From NCBI GenBank assembly GCA_018701215.1, contig JABIWH010000060.1, positions 62,001 through 126,000 on the forward strand: a stretch of 64,000 nt of DNA. Direction: 5' to 3'. The notes beneath the pieces are model-generated. The model worked only from the letters and a program-made list of their open reading frames with translations, had not been told where the DNA came from and did not search any database. A program made the translations under genes and the position numbers. How positions within the stretch are numbered: the stretch's first letter is position 1; each line of letters opens with the position of its first letter. Shown here one piece after another: positions 1 through 8,853 of the stretch. The stretch is from Rhodospirillaceae bacterium (GTDB taxonomy: Bacteria; Pseudomonadota; Alphaproteobacteria; GCA-2731375).

Positions 1-1
1 G

Positions 2-1558
2 TTCTCAATTCCTTATCTCGGCGTGCAGCTTGGGGCCTCCGGCTTCCTGTTCAATGTTTTGACCGATGACATGATCTCCAAGGACGTGGGCATGTGGGTG
101 CTTTCGGCAGTGGTGCTGGTCTATGTGGCGACCGGCGGTCTTAGAGCCGTGGCCTACGTGGATACCCTGCAATGCGTTTTGCTGGCCTTCGGCATCGTAT
201 CCATTGGTTTCATTGCTTATAGCTTCCTGGGCGGCTTCGGCGCCTTCAACGAAGCCATGGGCGCCTTGGGCAAGACCGATATCGGCAAGTGGGGTGCGAC
301 ACCCGACGGCCATAATGCCTATCTGGCCATTCCCGGCGTGATCCAATTCACCGCCGGCCTTGGGGTGGAGACACCAGTTGGCGGTCTATGGACCGGCATG
401 ATGTGCCTGACCTACATGTTTGCCCTGATGGGCATTCAGTCGGCGCCGGCATTTTCCATGTGGTCCTTCGCCAATACGGATCCCCGTCCGTTCGCACCGC
501 AGCAAGTTTGGGCCTCGTCTTTCGGCATCGGCCTGATCCTGTTCTTCTTCACCGCCGCGCAAGGCATGGGGGCTCATTTCCTGGGCGCCACTCCGGCCGT
601 GGCGGCGGCGGGCGGTATCTCTAGCGTGTTGCCGGATCTGACGGCCAACAAGCAAGGCGGTCTGGTGCCCCATTACATCAATCTGATTGGTGATACGGCA
701 CCCTGGTTCGTGGGCCTGTTGGCGGTTTGTGCCCTGGCGGCCATGCAATCAACCGGCGCGGCATATATGTCGACGGCCGGCGGCATGCTGACACGGGATC
801 TGTACAAGCGTTATCTGAACCCCGATGCCAGCCATGGCACGCAGAAGATGTTTGGCCGTCTCGGCGTTGCCTTCATCGTGATTTCGGCGTTGTTGGTGGC
901 GACCTATTCGGCGGACGCCCTGGTCCTACTGGGCGGTCTGGCGGTGGCCTTTGGTTTCCAGATGTGGCCGTCACTGGCGGCTGTCTGCTGGTTCCCATGG
1001 ATCACCCGGCAGGGTGCCACATTGGGCCTGGCGGCCGGTTTGATCGCGGTGATCTTTACCGAGAACTTTGGCCTGAACATTGCCGCGGCTTTCGGTATTG
1101 AACTGGCCTGGGGCCGCTGGCCCTGGACCATGCATTCAGCCGGTTGGGGGATGATCTTCAATTTGGGTATTTGCGTGATCGTCTCGGCCATGACCCAGGA
1201 TGAAGGCTCCCGTTCGCACAGAATGGTCTATCACAACTTCCTGCGTGAACATGCTTCCTTGTCAGCCGACAAGAAGAAGCTGGTCCCAATCGCCTGGATC
1301 ATCACCCTGGCCTGGCTGTTCTTCGGCGTCGGCCCGGGCGCGGTCATTGGCAACACCATCTTTGGTGCCCCCAACGCGGGCGTCGAGGGCTGGACATTTG
1401 GCATCCCATCGATTTGGGCCTGGCAAATTTTGTTCTGGGCCTTGGGTGTCGCGATGATGTGGTTCCTGGCCTACAAGATGGAAATGTCTTCGGTGCCCAA
1501 CAAGGAGATCGAGGTACTGACCGAGGATATCGGCGATACGCAAACGGCGGGATCGTAA
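2..1558 (+). CDS. Sodium:solute symporter family (SSS) permease, 5'-truncated by window
   Basis: Inner-membrane Na+/solute symporter of the SSS/SLC5 family. The substrate cannot be read from the sequence; a carboxylate or other small organic solute is possible given the catabolic surroundings. The reading frame is already open at base 2 and runs as SIPYLGVQLG, so the true start lies before the window; the GTG at 23 is internal. About 518 residues are visible, with many hydrophobic segments, the family-typical stretch GGLRAVAYVDTLQ near the N-terminal side, and a short charged C-terminal tail. A perfect hairpin terminator follows the stop codon, so this is the last gene of its transcript. Confidence 0.85.
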   Translation, partial: FSIPYLGVQLGASGFLFNVLTDDMISKDVGMWVLSAVVLVYVATGGLRAVAYVDTLQCVLLAFGIVSIGFIAYSFLGGFGAFNEAMGALGKTDIGKWGATPDGHNAYLAIPGVIQFTAGLGVETPVGGLWTGMMCLTYMFALMGIQSAPAFSMWSFANTDPRPFAPQQVWASSFGIGLILFFFTAAQGMGAHFLGATPAVAAAGGISSVLPDLTANKQGGLVPHYINLIGDTAPWFVGLLAVCALAAMQSTGAAYMSTAGGMLTRDLYKRYLNPDASHGTQKMFGRLGVAFIVISALLVATYSADALVLLGGLAVAFGFQMWPSLAAVCWFPWITRQGATLGLAAGLIAVIFTENFGLNIAAAFGIELAWGRWPWTMHSAGWGMIFNLGICVIVSAMTQDEGSRSHRMVYHNFLREHASLSADKKKLVPIAWIITLAWLFFGVGPGAVIGNTIFGAPNAGVEGWTFGIPSIWAWQILFWALGVAMMWFLAYKMEMSSVPNKEIEVLTEDIGDTQTAGS

Positions 1559-1567
1559 ACCACCAAC

Positions 1568-1610
1568 ATCCGGGGCGCGTGAGCCTGTTAAATATTAACG
1601 CGTCCCGGAT
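1568..1610. repeat. Long-armed inverted repeat after the symporter gene
   Basis: ATCCGGGGCGCGT (1568-1580) pairs with ACGCGTCCCGGAT (1598-1610), 13 bp with a single G-T wobble and a 17-nt AT-rich loop. It lies ten bases after the symporter stop and just before the canonical terminator, so it could protect the 3' end or act as an additional terminator. Seen directly; the role is inferred. Confidence 0.55.
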
Positions 1611-1619
1611 CATTTTTGC

Positions 1620-1650
1620 GGGGAAGGGCATGGCCCTTCCCCCTTTTTTT
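1620..1650 (+). terminator. Rho-independent terminator of the symporter transcript
   Basis: Perfect 10-bp stem GGGGAAGGGC / GCCCTTCCCC with ATG loop, followed by C and seven T residues. Textbook intrinsic terminator on the plus strand. Confidence 0.93.
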
Positions 1651-1701
1651 CGCTAGCCTGATCCGAGGCAAAGTCTGGTTCCGGATCATTGGGTGGGAAA
1701 C

Positions 1702-1944
1702 ATGGAAACAATTTTTCAGCCGCAATATTGGCTGCTCTGGGGTGCGGCCCTGACCCTGCTGTTGTTTTTTCCCATTCGCAAGATCATCTGGGTGATGTCC
1801 GTGCGCCGGGCCCAGGCCAAGGGTGAAAGCATTGAAGGGGAGGCGCAAAAACGCCTGTTCCGCCGGGCCGGCGTGACGGCCGCCTTGCTCAGTTTTGTTT
1901 TTGCAATTTTCTACACAAATTATTTGTTTGGGGCGGGTTCATGA
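1702..1944 (+). CDS. Small two-helix membrane protein
   Basis: An 80-residue protein of unknown function. The ATG at 1702 is preferred over an in-frame GTG at 1693 because a GGGTGGG element sits just upstream of it. Two hydrophobic segments (about residues 7-24 and 52-75) flank a charged, Arg/Lys/Glu-rich loop, which suggests a hairpin membrane protein with a cytoplasmic basic loop. The stop overlaps the start of the next gene by four bases (ATGA), so the two are translationally coupled and probably work together. It could be an accessory subunit of a membrane system, but nothing in the sequence names one. Confidence 0.7.
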   Translation: METIFQPQYWLLWGAALTLLLFFPIRKIIWVMSVRRAQAKGESIEGEAQKRLFRRAGVTAALLSFVFAIFYTNYLFGAGS

Positions 1945-2549
1945 ACCCTGCCGTCGTAAAGCGTTTCATCTTCATCATGGTCATTGCCCTGGCCCTGGTC
2001 GGCGGCACCAGCATTTTCATGGATACATTTTTGAACCGCCCGCCCGGCGACTATGAAACCGAACGGGGCGACATGTATCTCTCAAGCCATGATTATAAAA
2101 AGGCGATGGCGAACTTCGAAGAGGCGTTGCGCATCAATCCCCATCACCGCGGCGCCCTGATGGGGCGGGCAGTTGTTCTGATCGCCACGGACCATCACGA
2201 CAGGGCGGTGATGGAATTGGGTTCCCTGATAAATTTTCTGCAGGAAAACCTACCCGATGACGATGCTACGGGCCAAGGCACCCTGGCTGCCGCCTATGCC
2301 AATCTAGGCATCGTGCATGACCGCAATGGCCGCCACGAACTGGCCCTGAAGAATTATATTGAAGCCTTGAAAGTCGACGAGGGCGCCGTGGACGGACCGG
2401 GTCTGATTGACCGTATCCTGCATGACCCAAGCCCCTCGACCATCCGCAAGCGGGCCACGTATCTGTATACCGAACTGCAAAAACCCAGCGATCAGCAAGT
2501 CCTGAAGCTGCCGGAGATCGACGCCAAGTCACGGACCTACAAGCCTTAG
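1941..2549 (+). CDS. Membrane-anchored tetratricopeptide repeat protein
   Basis: A 202-residue protein with an N-terminal signal anchor (about residues 8-27) followed by TPR-like helical repeats. The pattern DYKKAMANFEEALRINPHHR around residues 51-70 and a second repeat with AYANLGIVHDRNGRHELALK fit TPR consensus positions (A-x-Y/L, G, A-L, P). TPRs mediate protein-protein contacts; with the anchor this one likely faces the periplasm. It starts inside the stop codon of the preceding small membrane protein, so the pair forms a bicistron. The partner is unknown. The C-terminal part (after about 150) is less repeat-like. Confidence 0.75.
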   Translation: MNPAVVKRFIFIMVIALALVGGTSIFMDTFLNRPPGDYETERGDMYLSSHDYKKAMANFEEALRINPHHRGALMGRAVVLIATDHHDRAVMELGSLINFLQENLPDDDATGQGTLAAAYANLGIVHDRNGRHELALKNYIEALKVDEGAVDGPGLIDRILHDPSPSTIRKRATYLYTELQKPSDQQVLKLPEIDAKSRTYKP

Positions 2550-2675
2550 AGCAATTTTCAATTAATCGGCGTCGCCACCGTAGCTTATTTGGCGCGACGT
2601 AAGTAATTGGTTCAATTGCTCGATTCTCAAGAGTCTGAGCGCATTTTCTTCGAATGCGATCCCGGGCGCCGCAGC

Positions 2676-2879
2676 TTACGAGAACTTCACCACGCCCAGG
2701 ACATCCTGAAACAGAACCAGCATGAAAAACACGGCGGCGATACAGCCGAACAGCAGGCGCACGGAATCGCTCTTGCCATCCTTGTCACGATGACGGATCG
2801 CATGCACGGCAATGGCACCCGTGGCGACCAGAAAAATAATGTTAATAGGGCCTTCCCAGGCGCCGGCAAATTCAAACAT
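2676..2879 (-). CDS. Small hydrophobic protein, two predicted membrane helices
   Basis: A 67-residue protein, unrecognised. Hydrophobic segments at about residues 11-28 and 40-61 are joined by a short charged loop (RHRDKDGKSD). The ribosome-binding site is weak, and an alternative frame across the same DNA is also open, so gene status is moderate. It lies 85 bases downstream of the gene that ends at 2965 on the same strand and could be its distal cistron. Confidence 0.5.
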   Translation of the reverse strand: MFEFAGAWEGPINIIFLVATGAIAVHAIRHRDKDGKSDSVRLLFGCIAAVFFMLVLFQDVLGVVKFS

Positions 2880-2918
2880 CGCTAAAGCCTAGCCAAGTTG
2901 GCCGGGCAAGACCACGTC

Positions 2919-2978
2919 TTTATTTCAGCCGCCTTTACTTCGACCGCCTCTATTTCGACCGCTTCTATTTAGATAGCG
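2919..2978. repeat. Four imperfect 15-bp tandem repeats at a gene end
   Basis: Units begin at 2919, 2934, 2949 and 2964: TTTATTTCAGCCGCC, TTTACTTCGACCGCC, TCTATTTCGACCGCT and a decayed TCTATTTAGATAGCG. Fifteen bases keep the reading frame of the minus-strand gene ending at 2965, and each unit read on the minus strand carries an in-frame stop (TAG, TAG, TAA, TAA). The array starts exactly at the functional stop codon. Confidence 0.7.
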
Positions 2979-3435
2979 GCCCGGTAATTTCACTGCTGCT
3001 CAGGCAGGGCGGGAATTCGCCCGCGCATTCAGCTGATTGCGAGGCCAAGGCAAAGGCGCCGCCCAGGCTCCCGGCCAGAAAAACCACGGCCGCAAGAAAA
3101 CCCGTACGCGGGCTCAGCTTGGTTACGATCGATGCCGGGTCGATATCATAGCGGTGATAATTCGGGTCGTTGTCGTCAAGCTGGCCGGTTTGATCCAGCT
3201 GTTCGATCTTGCGCGCGTACATCAGTGCCCAACCGGGCACTTCGCTACGGATCATGAAGCTGTCGAAAACCGCATCGCCCTCGTCGGCCCGCATATCGCG
3301 GCCATGCCAGTGCGCAAAGGCAAGCTGCAGAAATTGGAACTCGCCAATTTGCAAAAGATTTGCGGCGTTGACGACCATGGTCCGGTTCGGGAATTCATCC
3401 CTATCGGGGTTCAATAACGTATCGATAAAATTCAT
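2965..3435 (-). CDS. Uncharacterised protein with one C-terminal transmembrane helix
   Basis: A 156-residue protein without a family I recognise. A soluble N-terminal part (1-105) is followed by a single hydrophobic helix (about 112-131) and a short Cys-containing tail. An AGGTAGGA element precedes the ATG. Within the first part, His and Trp residues are clustered (FAHWHGRDM, about 40-48). The stop codon lies in the last unit of a 15-bp tandem repeat. It is separated by 155 bases from the large minus-strand operon upstream, so it may have its own promoter. Confidence 0.6.
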   Translation of the reverse strand: MNFIDTLLNPDRDEFPNRTMVVNAANLLQIGEFQFLQLAFAHWHGRDMRADEGDAVFDSFMIRSEVPGWALMYARKIEQLDQTGQLDDNDPNYHRYDIDPASIVTKLSPRTGFLAAVVFLAGSLGGAFALASQSAECAGEFPPCLSSSEITGPLSK

Positions 3436-3590
3436 AACGTCCTACCTCGTCCCCCACGATGACAGGCAAGTATTGAGGAAGTACCAACAAGCCGGATTTT
3501 TCGTCCCTTTCCAAATCAATTCTGCATGAGCAAGGCCGCTCCCCCGCGATCATGCGGGGAAGTGCTCAGCTCGAACTACTTCGCGCCGTG

Positions 3591-4010
3591 TTAGCGTTTG
3601 ACGGATTCAACCATGACGCCGCTGGCATCCTTTGGATGCACCAGCCAACGGGCCGAGGCGCCTGGTTCCGTCGGGTCGCGCATCAACACGGTCATGCCGC
3701 GGCCTTCGAGTTCCTTGCCACTGCCTTCCACATCCTCGACTTCCAGGCAGACGTGATAGAAGCCCTCGCCGACCGAGGCCAGGCGCTTGGACAAGGCGTT
3801 GCTCATGTCGGATTTGTCCAGCGGCTCCATGATCTCGATGACCATTTCGTCCCAGGTGCCGCCGACCGAGATGAAGACACTGCGAATGCCTTCAACTTCA
3901 ATTCTGCGGTCTTCGAATTTCTGGAAACCGAACGATTCCGTCCAAAGCTTGGTGGCGGCGTCCGCATCGTGCACCAAAACGCCAAAGTGACTGATTTTAT
4001 TCGTGATCAT
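3591..4010 (-). CDS. VOC superfamily protein, methylmalonyl-CoA epimerase/glyoxalase-like
   Basis: A 139-residue vicinal-oxygen-chelate metalloenzyme. The start is set at the ATG encoding MITNKISHFGV, preceded by GGAGGAAG; an upstream in-frame ATG at 4061 lies inside the previous gene. Metal ligands expected for the family are visible: His in ISHFGVLV (strand 1), His in FYHVCLEVED, and Glu near the C-terminus in GVMVESV. The sequence resembles methylmalonyl-CoA epimerases in layout. As last gene of an acyl-CoA operon it could epimerise a branched acyl-CoA or act as a lyase; the substrate is inferred only. Confidence 0.75.
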   Translation of the reverse strand: MITNKISHFGVLVHDADAATKLWTESFGFQKFEDRRIEVEGIRSVFISVGGTWDEMVIEIMEPLDKSDMSNALSKRLASVGEGFYHVCLEVEDVEGSGKELEGRGMTVLMRDPTEPGASARWLVHPKDASGVMVESVKR

Positions 4011-4038
4011 TGCTCTTCCTCCAATTACGGCTTTTTCG

Positions 4039-4839
4039 TTATGACTGTCTGTGGCGCTCACCAGCGGCTGGGGGCGTGCGGGCTGGGCCTGCGAAACATT
4101 GCGCCACCGCCATCCACTTGGTGGCGGTATCGCCCACCACCTTCAGACTGGTATCACCGATATTGCGGCACTGGGTCACCACCTGGCCAAATTCCGCCGC
4201 GGCACCTTCGATGTAGTTGCTATCCGATGGCTCGTTAAACTCCCAAACCTCGCCCGACGGCGCGGTTAGCTTTAAATATGGCCGGTCCTCGGGCACCTCT
4301 TCGCCCCGGTTTATGAAGGTCCAGCCAAAGGTGTTGTTGCCGATCACCGCGACGTTCTTAATGTGGTCCCTGTCCTGGCGCACCGTACCGAGCACGTCAT
4401 AAATTGCCTGGGCATGGGACCAGGTTTCCATCAACCGGGCGGTGACCGATGACAGCACGCTCATGTCCGGCCCAGCCCATTTCAGGCGTTTCTTTGGGTC
4501 CACGCCTTCATAGTCGCCAATCATGTTTTCGTAGTAGTCATGCCAAAGTTTCAGCAGCGCCTGGCCCCTGACGCCGTCCAGCATACGGTCCGTGTAGGGC
4601 ACCATTTCCTCGCCCTTTTCCCCTGCCGCGCGCAGATCCGCCAACAGTTTCAGAATGCCGTCCTCGTCATCCAGGGACAGATGGGCCGCATAGTTGAAAT
4701 AATGCAGATGCTGCATGACATCGTTGATGGTCCAATCCTTGAACAGGGTCTTGCGTTCGAAATCCGCGTCGCTCAAGGGTTTCAGCAGCTCGTATAGCGC
4801 GTCGTTTTCCGCCTTGAAATCCAGGGCCTGTTGCAACAT
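4039..4839 (-). CDS. TIGR03084-type metal-binding protein (DinB-like fold)
   Basis: A 266-residue protein resembling the TIGR03084 family, related to mycothiol-dependent maleylpyruvate isomerases and DinB-like four-helix proteins. The N-terminal helix with the Asp/Trp pattern DWTINDVMQHLHYFN (about 36-50) carries the His expected to help bind a metal. The family's reaction is not established; members are commonly found beside acyl-CoA and terpene degradation genes. A GAGGGAGAC ribosome-binding site precedes the ATG. The 24- and 28-base gaps to its neighbours place it inside the atu-like operon. Confidence 0.72.
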   Translation of the reverse strand: MLQQALDFKAENDALYELLKPLSDADFERKTLFKDWTINDVMQHLHYFNYAAHLSLDDEDGILKLLADLRAAGEKGEEMVPYTDRMLDGVRGQALLKLWHDYYENMIGDYEGVDPKKRLKWAGPDMSVLSSVTARLMETWSHAQAIYDVLGTVRQDRDHIKNVAVIGNNTFGWTFINRGEEVPEDRPYLKLTAPSGEVWEFNEPSDSNYIEGAAAEFGQVVTQCRNIGDTSLKVVGDTATKWMAVAQCFAGPARTPPAAGERHRQS

Positions 4840-4863
4840 GACGTCGTCTCCCTCTGTTCCTAT

Positions 4864-6006
4864 CTACGTGCCGACGGCCTTGGACAGCCGTTCATGGGCA
4901 TTGATAAAATCTTCCTTGAAATCATAGACCACATTACGCACCGATTGACTGGCATTCATCAAGCCCACGCCCTGACCAACCCAATAGGTGGCCAGATCCT
5001 GGGCGCCGCGATGGCCGCCCTCGGACAGGCGTTCCACCTTGCCCAGGGCCGGTTCGGAAATCAGCGATTGCAATGGCATGGCCAATGGGTCAGGCGCATC
5101 CTCGCGCTCCCAGGCATCGGTCCAGGGGGAACGCAGCTGACGCGAATGCTTGCCCGTGCGGCTGCGGGCGCGGACCGTGTCGGACGAGCTTGCCGCCAGC
5201 ATCTTTTCCTTCACCACCGGCGCGGTTTCAGCTTCCGTCGTGGTCAGCCAGACCGAACCGGTCCACACACCGGAGGCGCCCATGGCCATGCAGGCTGCCA
5301 TCTGCCGGCCCGTGACGATGCCGCCCGCCGCCAGGATGGGCGTATCACCATGGTCCTGAATGGCCTCGAATATTTCCGGCACCAGCACCATGGTCGAAAC
5401 GGCGCCGCAATGGCCGCCCGCCTCGCCGCCCGCCACGACCAGAATATCGACCCCCGCCTGCACCTGATTGATGGCGTGGGATTTAGCGCCGACCAATGCC
5501 GCCACGGCAACGCCGTGCTGTTTGCCCAGTTCCATCATCTCCCGCGGCGGCACGCCCAGGGCATTGGCGATCAACTTGATGGGATGGGAAAAAGCAATGT
5601 CGAGATGTTTCTTGGCGCCCTCCAGGGTCAGATTGTCTGAAAAGACCATGGTTTCCCGCCGGGCCGCGTCATCGACGCCTTCGGCATCAATGTCATGGGC
5701 CCGCAGGATCTTCTCGGCGAAGTTCTTGTGTTCGTCAGGCAGCATGGCGATCATGCCGTCCGGGGTCGTATTGTCGCCCTTGCCGATGAACTTATTAGGC
5801 ACGATCAGATCAACGCCGTAGGGCTTGCCATCAATATTTTCATCGATCCAGGTAAGCTCGGCCTCCAGCTGTTCCGGCGTCATGCTGGCCGCGCCCAGAA
5901 CACCGAAGCCGCCCGCCTTGCTGACCTCGGCGACCACGTACCGGCTGTGAGTGAAGGCAACGAGGGGGAACTCGATGCCGAGCATTTCGCAAATTCGGCT
6001 TTCCAT
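4864..6006 (-). CDS. NAD(P)H-dependent flavin oxidoreductase, nitronate monooxygenase-like
   Basis: A 380-residue TIM-barrel FMN protein of the nitronate monooxygenase/2-nitropropane dioxygenase family. The diagnostic segment GGEAGGHCGAVSTMVLVPEI, in the middle of the barrel, and the later GASGVWTGS phosphate-binding loop are present. Related enzymes oxidise nitronates or reduce quinones or enoyl substrates with FMN. In this operon, which starts only three bases after the carboxylase alpha gene, a role in handling an unsaturated intermediate is possible but not shown. The protein is somewhat longer than the usual 320-360 residues because of its C-terminal helices. Confidence 0.85.
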   Translation of the reverse strand: MESRICEMLGIEFPLVAFTHSRYVVAEVSKAGGFGVLGAASMTPEQLEAELTWIDENIDGKPYGVDLIVPNKFIGKGDNTTPDGMIAMLPDEHKNFAEKILRAHDIDAEGVDDAARRETMVFSDNLTLEGAKKHLDIAFSHPIKLIANALGVPPREMMELGKQHGVAVAALVGAKSHAINQVQAGVDILVVAGGEAGGHCGAVSTMVLVPEIFEAIQDHGDTPILAAGGIVTGRQMAACMAMGASGVWTGSVWLTTTEAETAPVVKEKMLAASSSDTVRARSRTGKHSRQLRSPWTDAWEREDAPDPLAMPLQSLISEPALGKVERLSEGGHRGAQDLATYWVGQGVGLMNASQSVRNVVYDFKEDFINAHERLSKAVGT

Positions 6007-6009
6007 GAT

Positions 6010-8010
6010 TCAGGCCTCTTCTTCCATTGCCTCGATTTCAACAAGCAGGTCATCGGCGGCAACCTGGGTACCCGCGACGGCGGGTACGTCTTGTACCGTG
6101 CCGTCGATTTCCGCCAGAATATCGTGCTGCATCTTCATGGCCTCCAGCACGGCGAGGCGGCTGCCGATCCGCACTTCGTCGCCAGGTTTGACAAATACCT
6201 CCAGCAGGTTGCCGTGCATCGGCGCGACCACACGGCCGCCACCCACGGCCTCCTCGGCACTGGCGGCAAAGGCAATGCGGTTGCGGAAATGCAGGCTTTG
6301 TCCGGCCACCGACAGATCAAGCACGCCGGGGCTGGGGGCGGAATACATTACCGCCTCGCGCCGGCCATCGACGGTCAGCCGGGCCGTTGTCTCGCCGCAG
6401 TCGATCACCTCTATCTGCAATTCGTCTTCGCCATGGTTCACGGTATAGGCGCCGTCACGGCCGGGATTGACCGTCAGATCCATCTCGCTCTCGTCGGATG
6501 CGTAGACGTAGCGGGTCAGCAAATGGCCGCCGCTGGACCAATCCATTAGGCCCGGGCTGACGTTCAGGCTGTTGGCGAAGGCCTGGCGCCGCTCGATGGT
6601 GAATTGTACCACCGCCGCCATCGCCGCCTGGGCAAAGGTGGGCGCGGCAACCGCCAGATCGGCCTCGGTGAACTCATCGCCGATGAAGGCCGTGGTTGCC
6701 TCGCCCTTGGCGAAGGCTTCCCGGCCCAGCACATCGATCAGAAAGCTTCGGTTGGTGGTGGAGCCGAACAGCGCCGTTTCCTTCAAGGCATTGATCAGGC
6801 GGTGGCGGGCAATTTCCCGGCTGTCGCCCCAGGCGATAACCTTGGCCACCATGGGATCATAGAACGGCGAGATTTCCATGCCCGTTTCAATGCCGGCATC
6901 AACCCGCACACCCTCGCCCGTGGCCGGCTGCCACAGATCGATGGCGCCCGTCACGGGCAGGAAGTCCTGGGCCGGGTCCTCGGCATACAGGCGGACCTCG
7001 ATGGCGTGCCCGTTCAGGCTGATATCTTCCTGGCTCAATCCCAGGGGACGGCCTTCCGCCACCTGGATTTGCAGGGCGACCAGATCCAGGCCGGTGATCA
7101 TTTCCGTTACCGGATGCTCGACCTGCAGGCGGGTGTTCATTTCCAGGAAATAGAACTCGCCATTGCCATCAAGCAGGAACTCAACAGTGCCGGCGCCGCG
7201 ATAATCGATACTACGGGCGGCTTCCACCGCCGCCGCGCCCATACGGACACGCAGTTCCTCGGTCATAATTGGGCAGGGGGCTTCCTCCACCACCTTTTGA
7301 TGCCGACGCTGCACCGAGCAATCGCGCTCGCCCAGATGGATGACATTGCCAAGGGTATCGGCAAACACCTGCACCTCCACATGGCGCGGTTTAATGATGG
7401 CACGCTCCAGGATCAGCTCGTCGGAACCGAAGGCATTCAAGGCCTCGGAGCGGGCCGCGTTCAAGGCATCGGCGACGCCATCGGCCTTTTCCACCAGGCG
7501 CATGCCACGGCCACCGCCCCCAGAAGCCGCCTTAACCATCAGGGGAAAGCCGATCTTGCCGGCGGCCTTCATCATGGCCGCGTCCGATTGATCCTCGCCC
7601 TCATAGCCTGGCACGCAGGGTACATCGGCCTCGATCATGCGGCGTTTGGCCTCGGCCTTATTGCCCATTAGGTTGATGGCATCCGACGTGGGACCAATGA
7701 AAACCAGACCGGCTTTGTCGCAGGCTTCGGCAAAGGCGGCGTTCTCCGACATGAAGCCATAGCCCGGATGCACCGCCTGGGCGCCGCTATCTTTGACGGC
7801 CTTCAGAATACGGTCCATATCCAGATAGGACTCGCCCACCGGCGCCGGGCCGATCAGGACGGCGTCATCGGCCATCCTCACATGGGGCGCCTTGGCATCA
7901 GCCTCGGAATAAACGGCGATCGCGCGGTAGCCCAGGGCCTGGGCCGTTCGCATTACACGCACCGCGATCTCGCCACGGTTGGCGACCAGAATAGAGTCGA
8001 ATTTTCTCAT
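6010..8010 (-). CDS. atuF: Biotin-dependent acyl-CoA carboxylase alpha subunit (geranyl/methylcrotonyl-CoA type)
   Basis: A 666-residue biotin carboxylase plus biotin carrier protein. The N-terminal domain shows ILVANRGEIAVRVMRTA, the ATP-grasp glycine loop KAASGGGGRGMR and the active-site segment FLEMNTRLQVEHPVTE; the C-terminal carrier domain has the biotinyl lysine in VLEAMKMQ (about Lys626). It carboxylates biotin and passes CO2 to the beta subunit encoded two genes upstream. The size and AtuA context point to geranyl-CoA carboxylase of the acyclic terpene pathway, but methylcrotonyl-CoA carboxylase of leucine breakdown has the same architecture. The gene symbol is therefore provisional. 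Confidence 0.88.
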   Translation of the reverse strand: MRKFDSILVANRGEIAVRVMRTAQALGYRAIAVYSEADAKAPHVRMADDAVLIGPAPVGESYLDMDRILKAVKDSGAQAVHPGYGFMSENAAFAEACDKAGLVFIGPTSDAINLMGNKAEAKRRMIEADVPCVPGYEGEDQSDAAMMKAAGKIGFPLMVKAASGGGGRGMRLVEKADGVADALNAARSEALNAFGSDELILERAIIKPRHVEVQVFADTLGNVIHLGERDCSVQRRHQKVVEEAPCPIMTEELRVRMGAAAVEAARSIDYRGAGTVEFLLDGNGEFYFLEMNTRLQVEHPVTEMITGLDLVALQIQVAEGRPLGLSQEDISLNGHAIEVRLYAEDPAQDFLPVTGAIDLWQPATGEGVRVDAGIETGMEISPFYDPMVAKVIAWGDSREIARHRLINALKETALFGSTTNRSFLIDVLGREAFAKGEATTAFIGDEFTEADLAVAAPTFAQAAMAAVVQFTIERRQAFANSLNVSPGLMDWSSGGHLLTRYVYASDESEMDLTVNPGRDGAYTVNHGEDELQIEVIDCGETTARLTVDGRREAVMYSAPSPGVLDLSVAGQSLHFRNRIAFAASAEEAVGGGRVVAPMHGNLLEVFVKPGDEVRIGSRLAVLEAMKMQHDILAEIDGTVQDVPAVAGTQVAADDLLVEIEAMEEEA

Positions 8011-8029
8011 GATACTCTTTCTTCTCTAC

Positions 8030-8839
8030 TTATTTTTCGGCCCAGGCCGGTTTGCGTTTTTCCAGGAACGAGGCGACACCTTCGCGGCCCTCGTCACTCA
8101 GCATGCATTCGGCGAAGCCCTTGGCGGCGAAGTCCAACTGGCCTTCCCGGTCCAGATGGCGGGTGGCCAGGACAATGGCCTTGGTTATGGCGTTGGCGTT
8201 TGGCGCACAGCGCATCACCGACTTTTGGACATCCGCCTGGATCTGGTCCAGACCGGCGGCGTCATCGACCACATAGTCGGCCAGGCCCAGTCGGCCGGCT
8301 TCCGCGCCATCAAAGCGCGATGCGGTGACCATCAGGCGCCGGGCGATGCGCAGGCCCAAACGTTGCGCCACGAAAGGCGCGATCTGCGCCGGCGGGATGC
8401 CAATGGCGGTTTCGGTCATGGCAAACTTAGCATCCTTGGTCACGGCAACAATGTCGGCGGTGCAGACCATGCCCAGACCGCCCGCCATGGCGGCACCCTC
8501 CACCAGGATCAGGACGACCTGGGGCATCTCATTGATCAGATCGAACATCAAGCCGCCTTGGCGGGATGACGCGGCGATGTCTTCCGCGGTCTGGCTGCCG
8601 CCCTGATAGTTGTTCTTGAAGCCTTTCAAATCGCCGCCGGCACAAAAGACGCCGCCCTTGCCGCGCAAGGTAATGCCCCGGATGGTACGGTCGTCGCGGA
8701 CCGCGTTCAGGACCGCCTTCAACTCCGTGGTCAGCTCTTTGGAGAGGGCGTTGCGGTTGTCCGGGCGATTGAACCAGATGGTCAGCCAGCCGTTGTCATT
8801 TTCCAGCAGAATGTTTTCCGTCTTGGGTAAAGTGGTCAT
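8030..8839 (-). CDS. Enoyl-CoA hydratase (AtuE-like, isohexenylglutaconyl-CoA hydratase type)
   Basis: A 269-residue crotonase. The first oxyanion-hole segment is GVFCAGGDLKGF and the second is AAMAGGLGMVCTADI. The stretch FAMTETAIGIPPAQIAPFVA is typical of hydratases paired with biotin-dependent geranyl- or methylcrotonyl-CoA carboxylases, where the enzyme hydrates the 3-methylglutaconyl-type product. The gene sits between the carboxylase beta and alpha genes, in the order C-E-F, close to that of atuCDEF in Pseudomonas with atuD displaced. AGGAGAGAG precedes the ATG. Confidence 0.85.
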   Translation of the reverse strand: MTTLPKTENILLENDNGWLTIWFNRPDNRNALSKELTTELKAVLNAVRDDRTIRGITLRGKGGVFCAGGDLKGFKNNYQGGSQTAEDIAASSRQGGLMFDLINEMPQVVLILVEGAAMAGGLGMVCTADIVAVTKDAKFAMTETAIGIPPAQIAPFVAQRLGLRIARRLMVTASRFDGAEAGRLGLADYVVDDAAGLDQIQADVQKSVMRCAPNANAITKAIVLATRHLDREGQLDFAAKGFAECMLSDEGREGVASFLEKRKPAWAEK

Positions 8840-8853
8840 CTCTCTCTCCTAGA

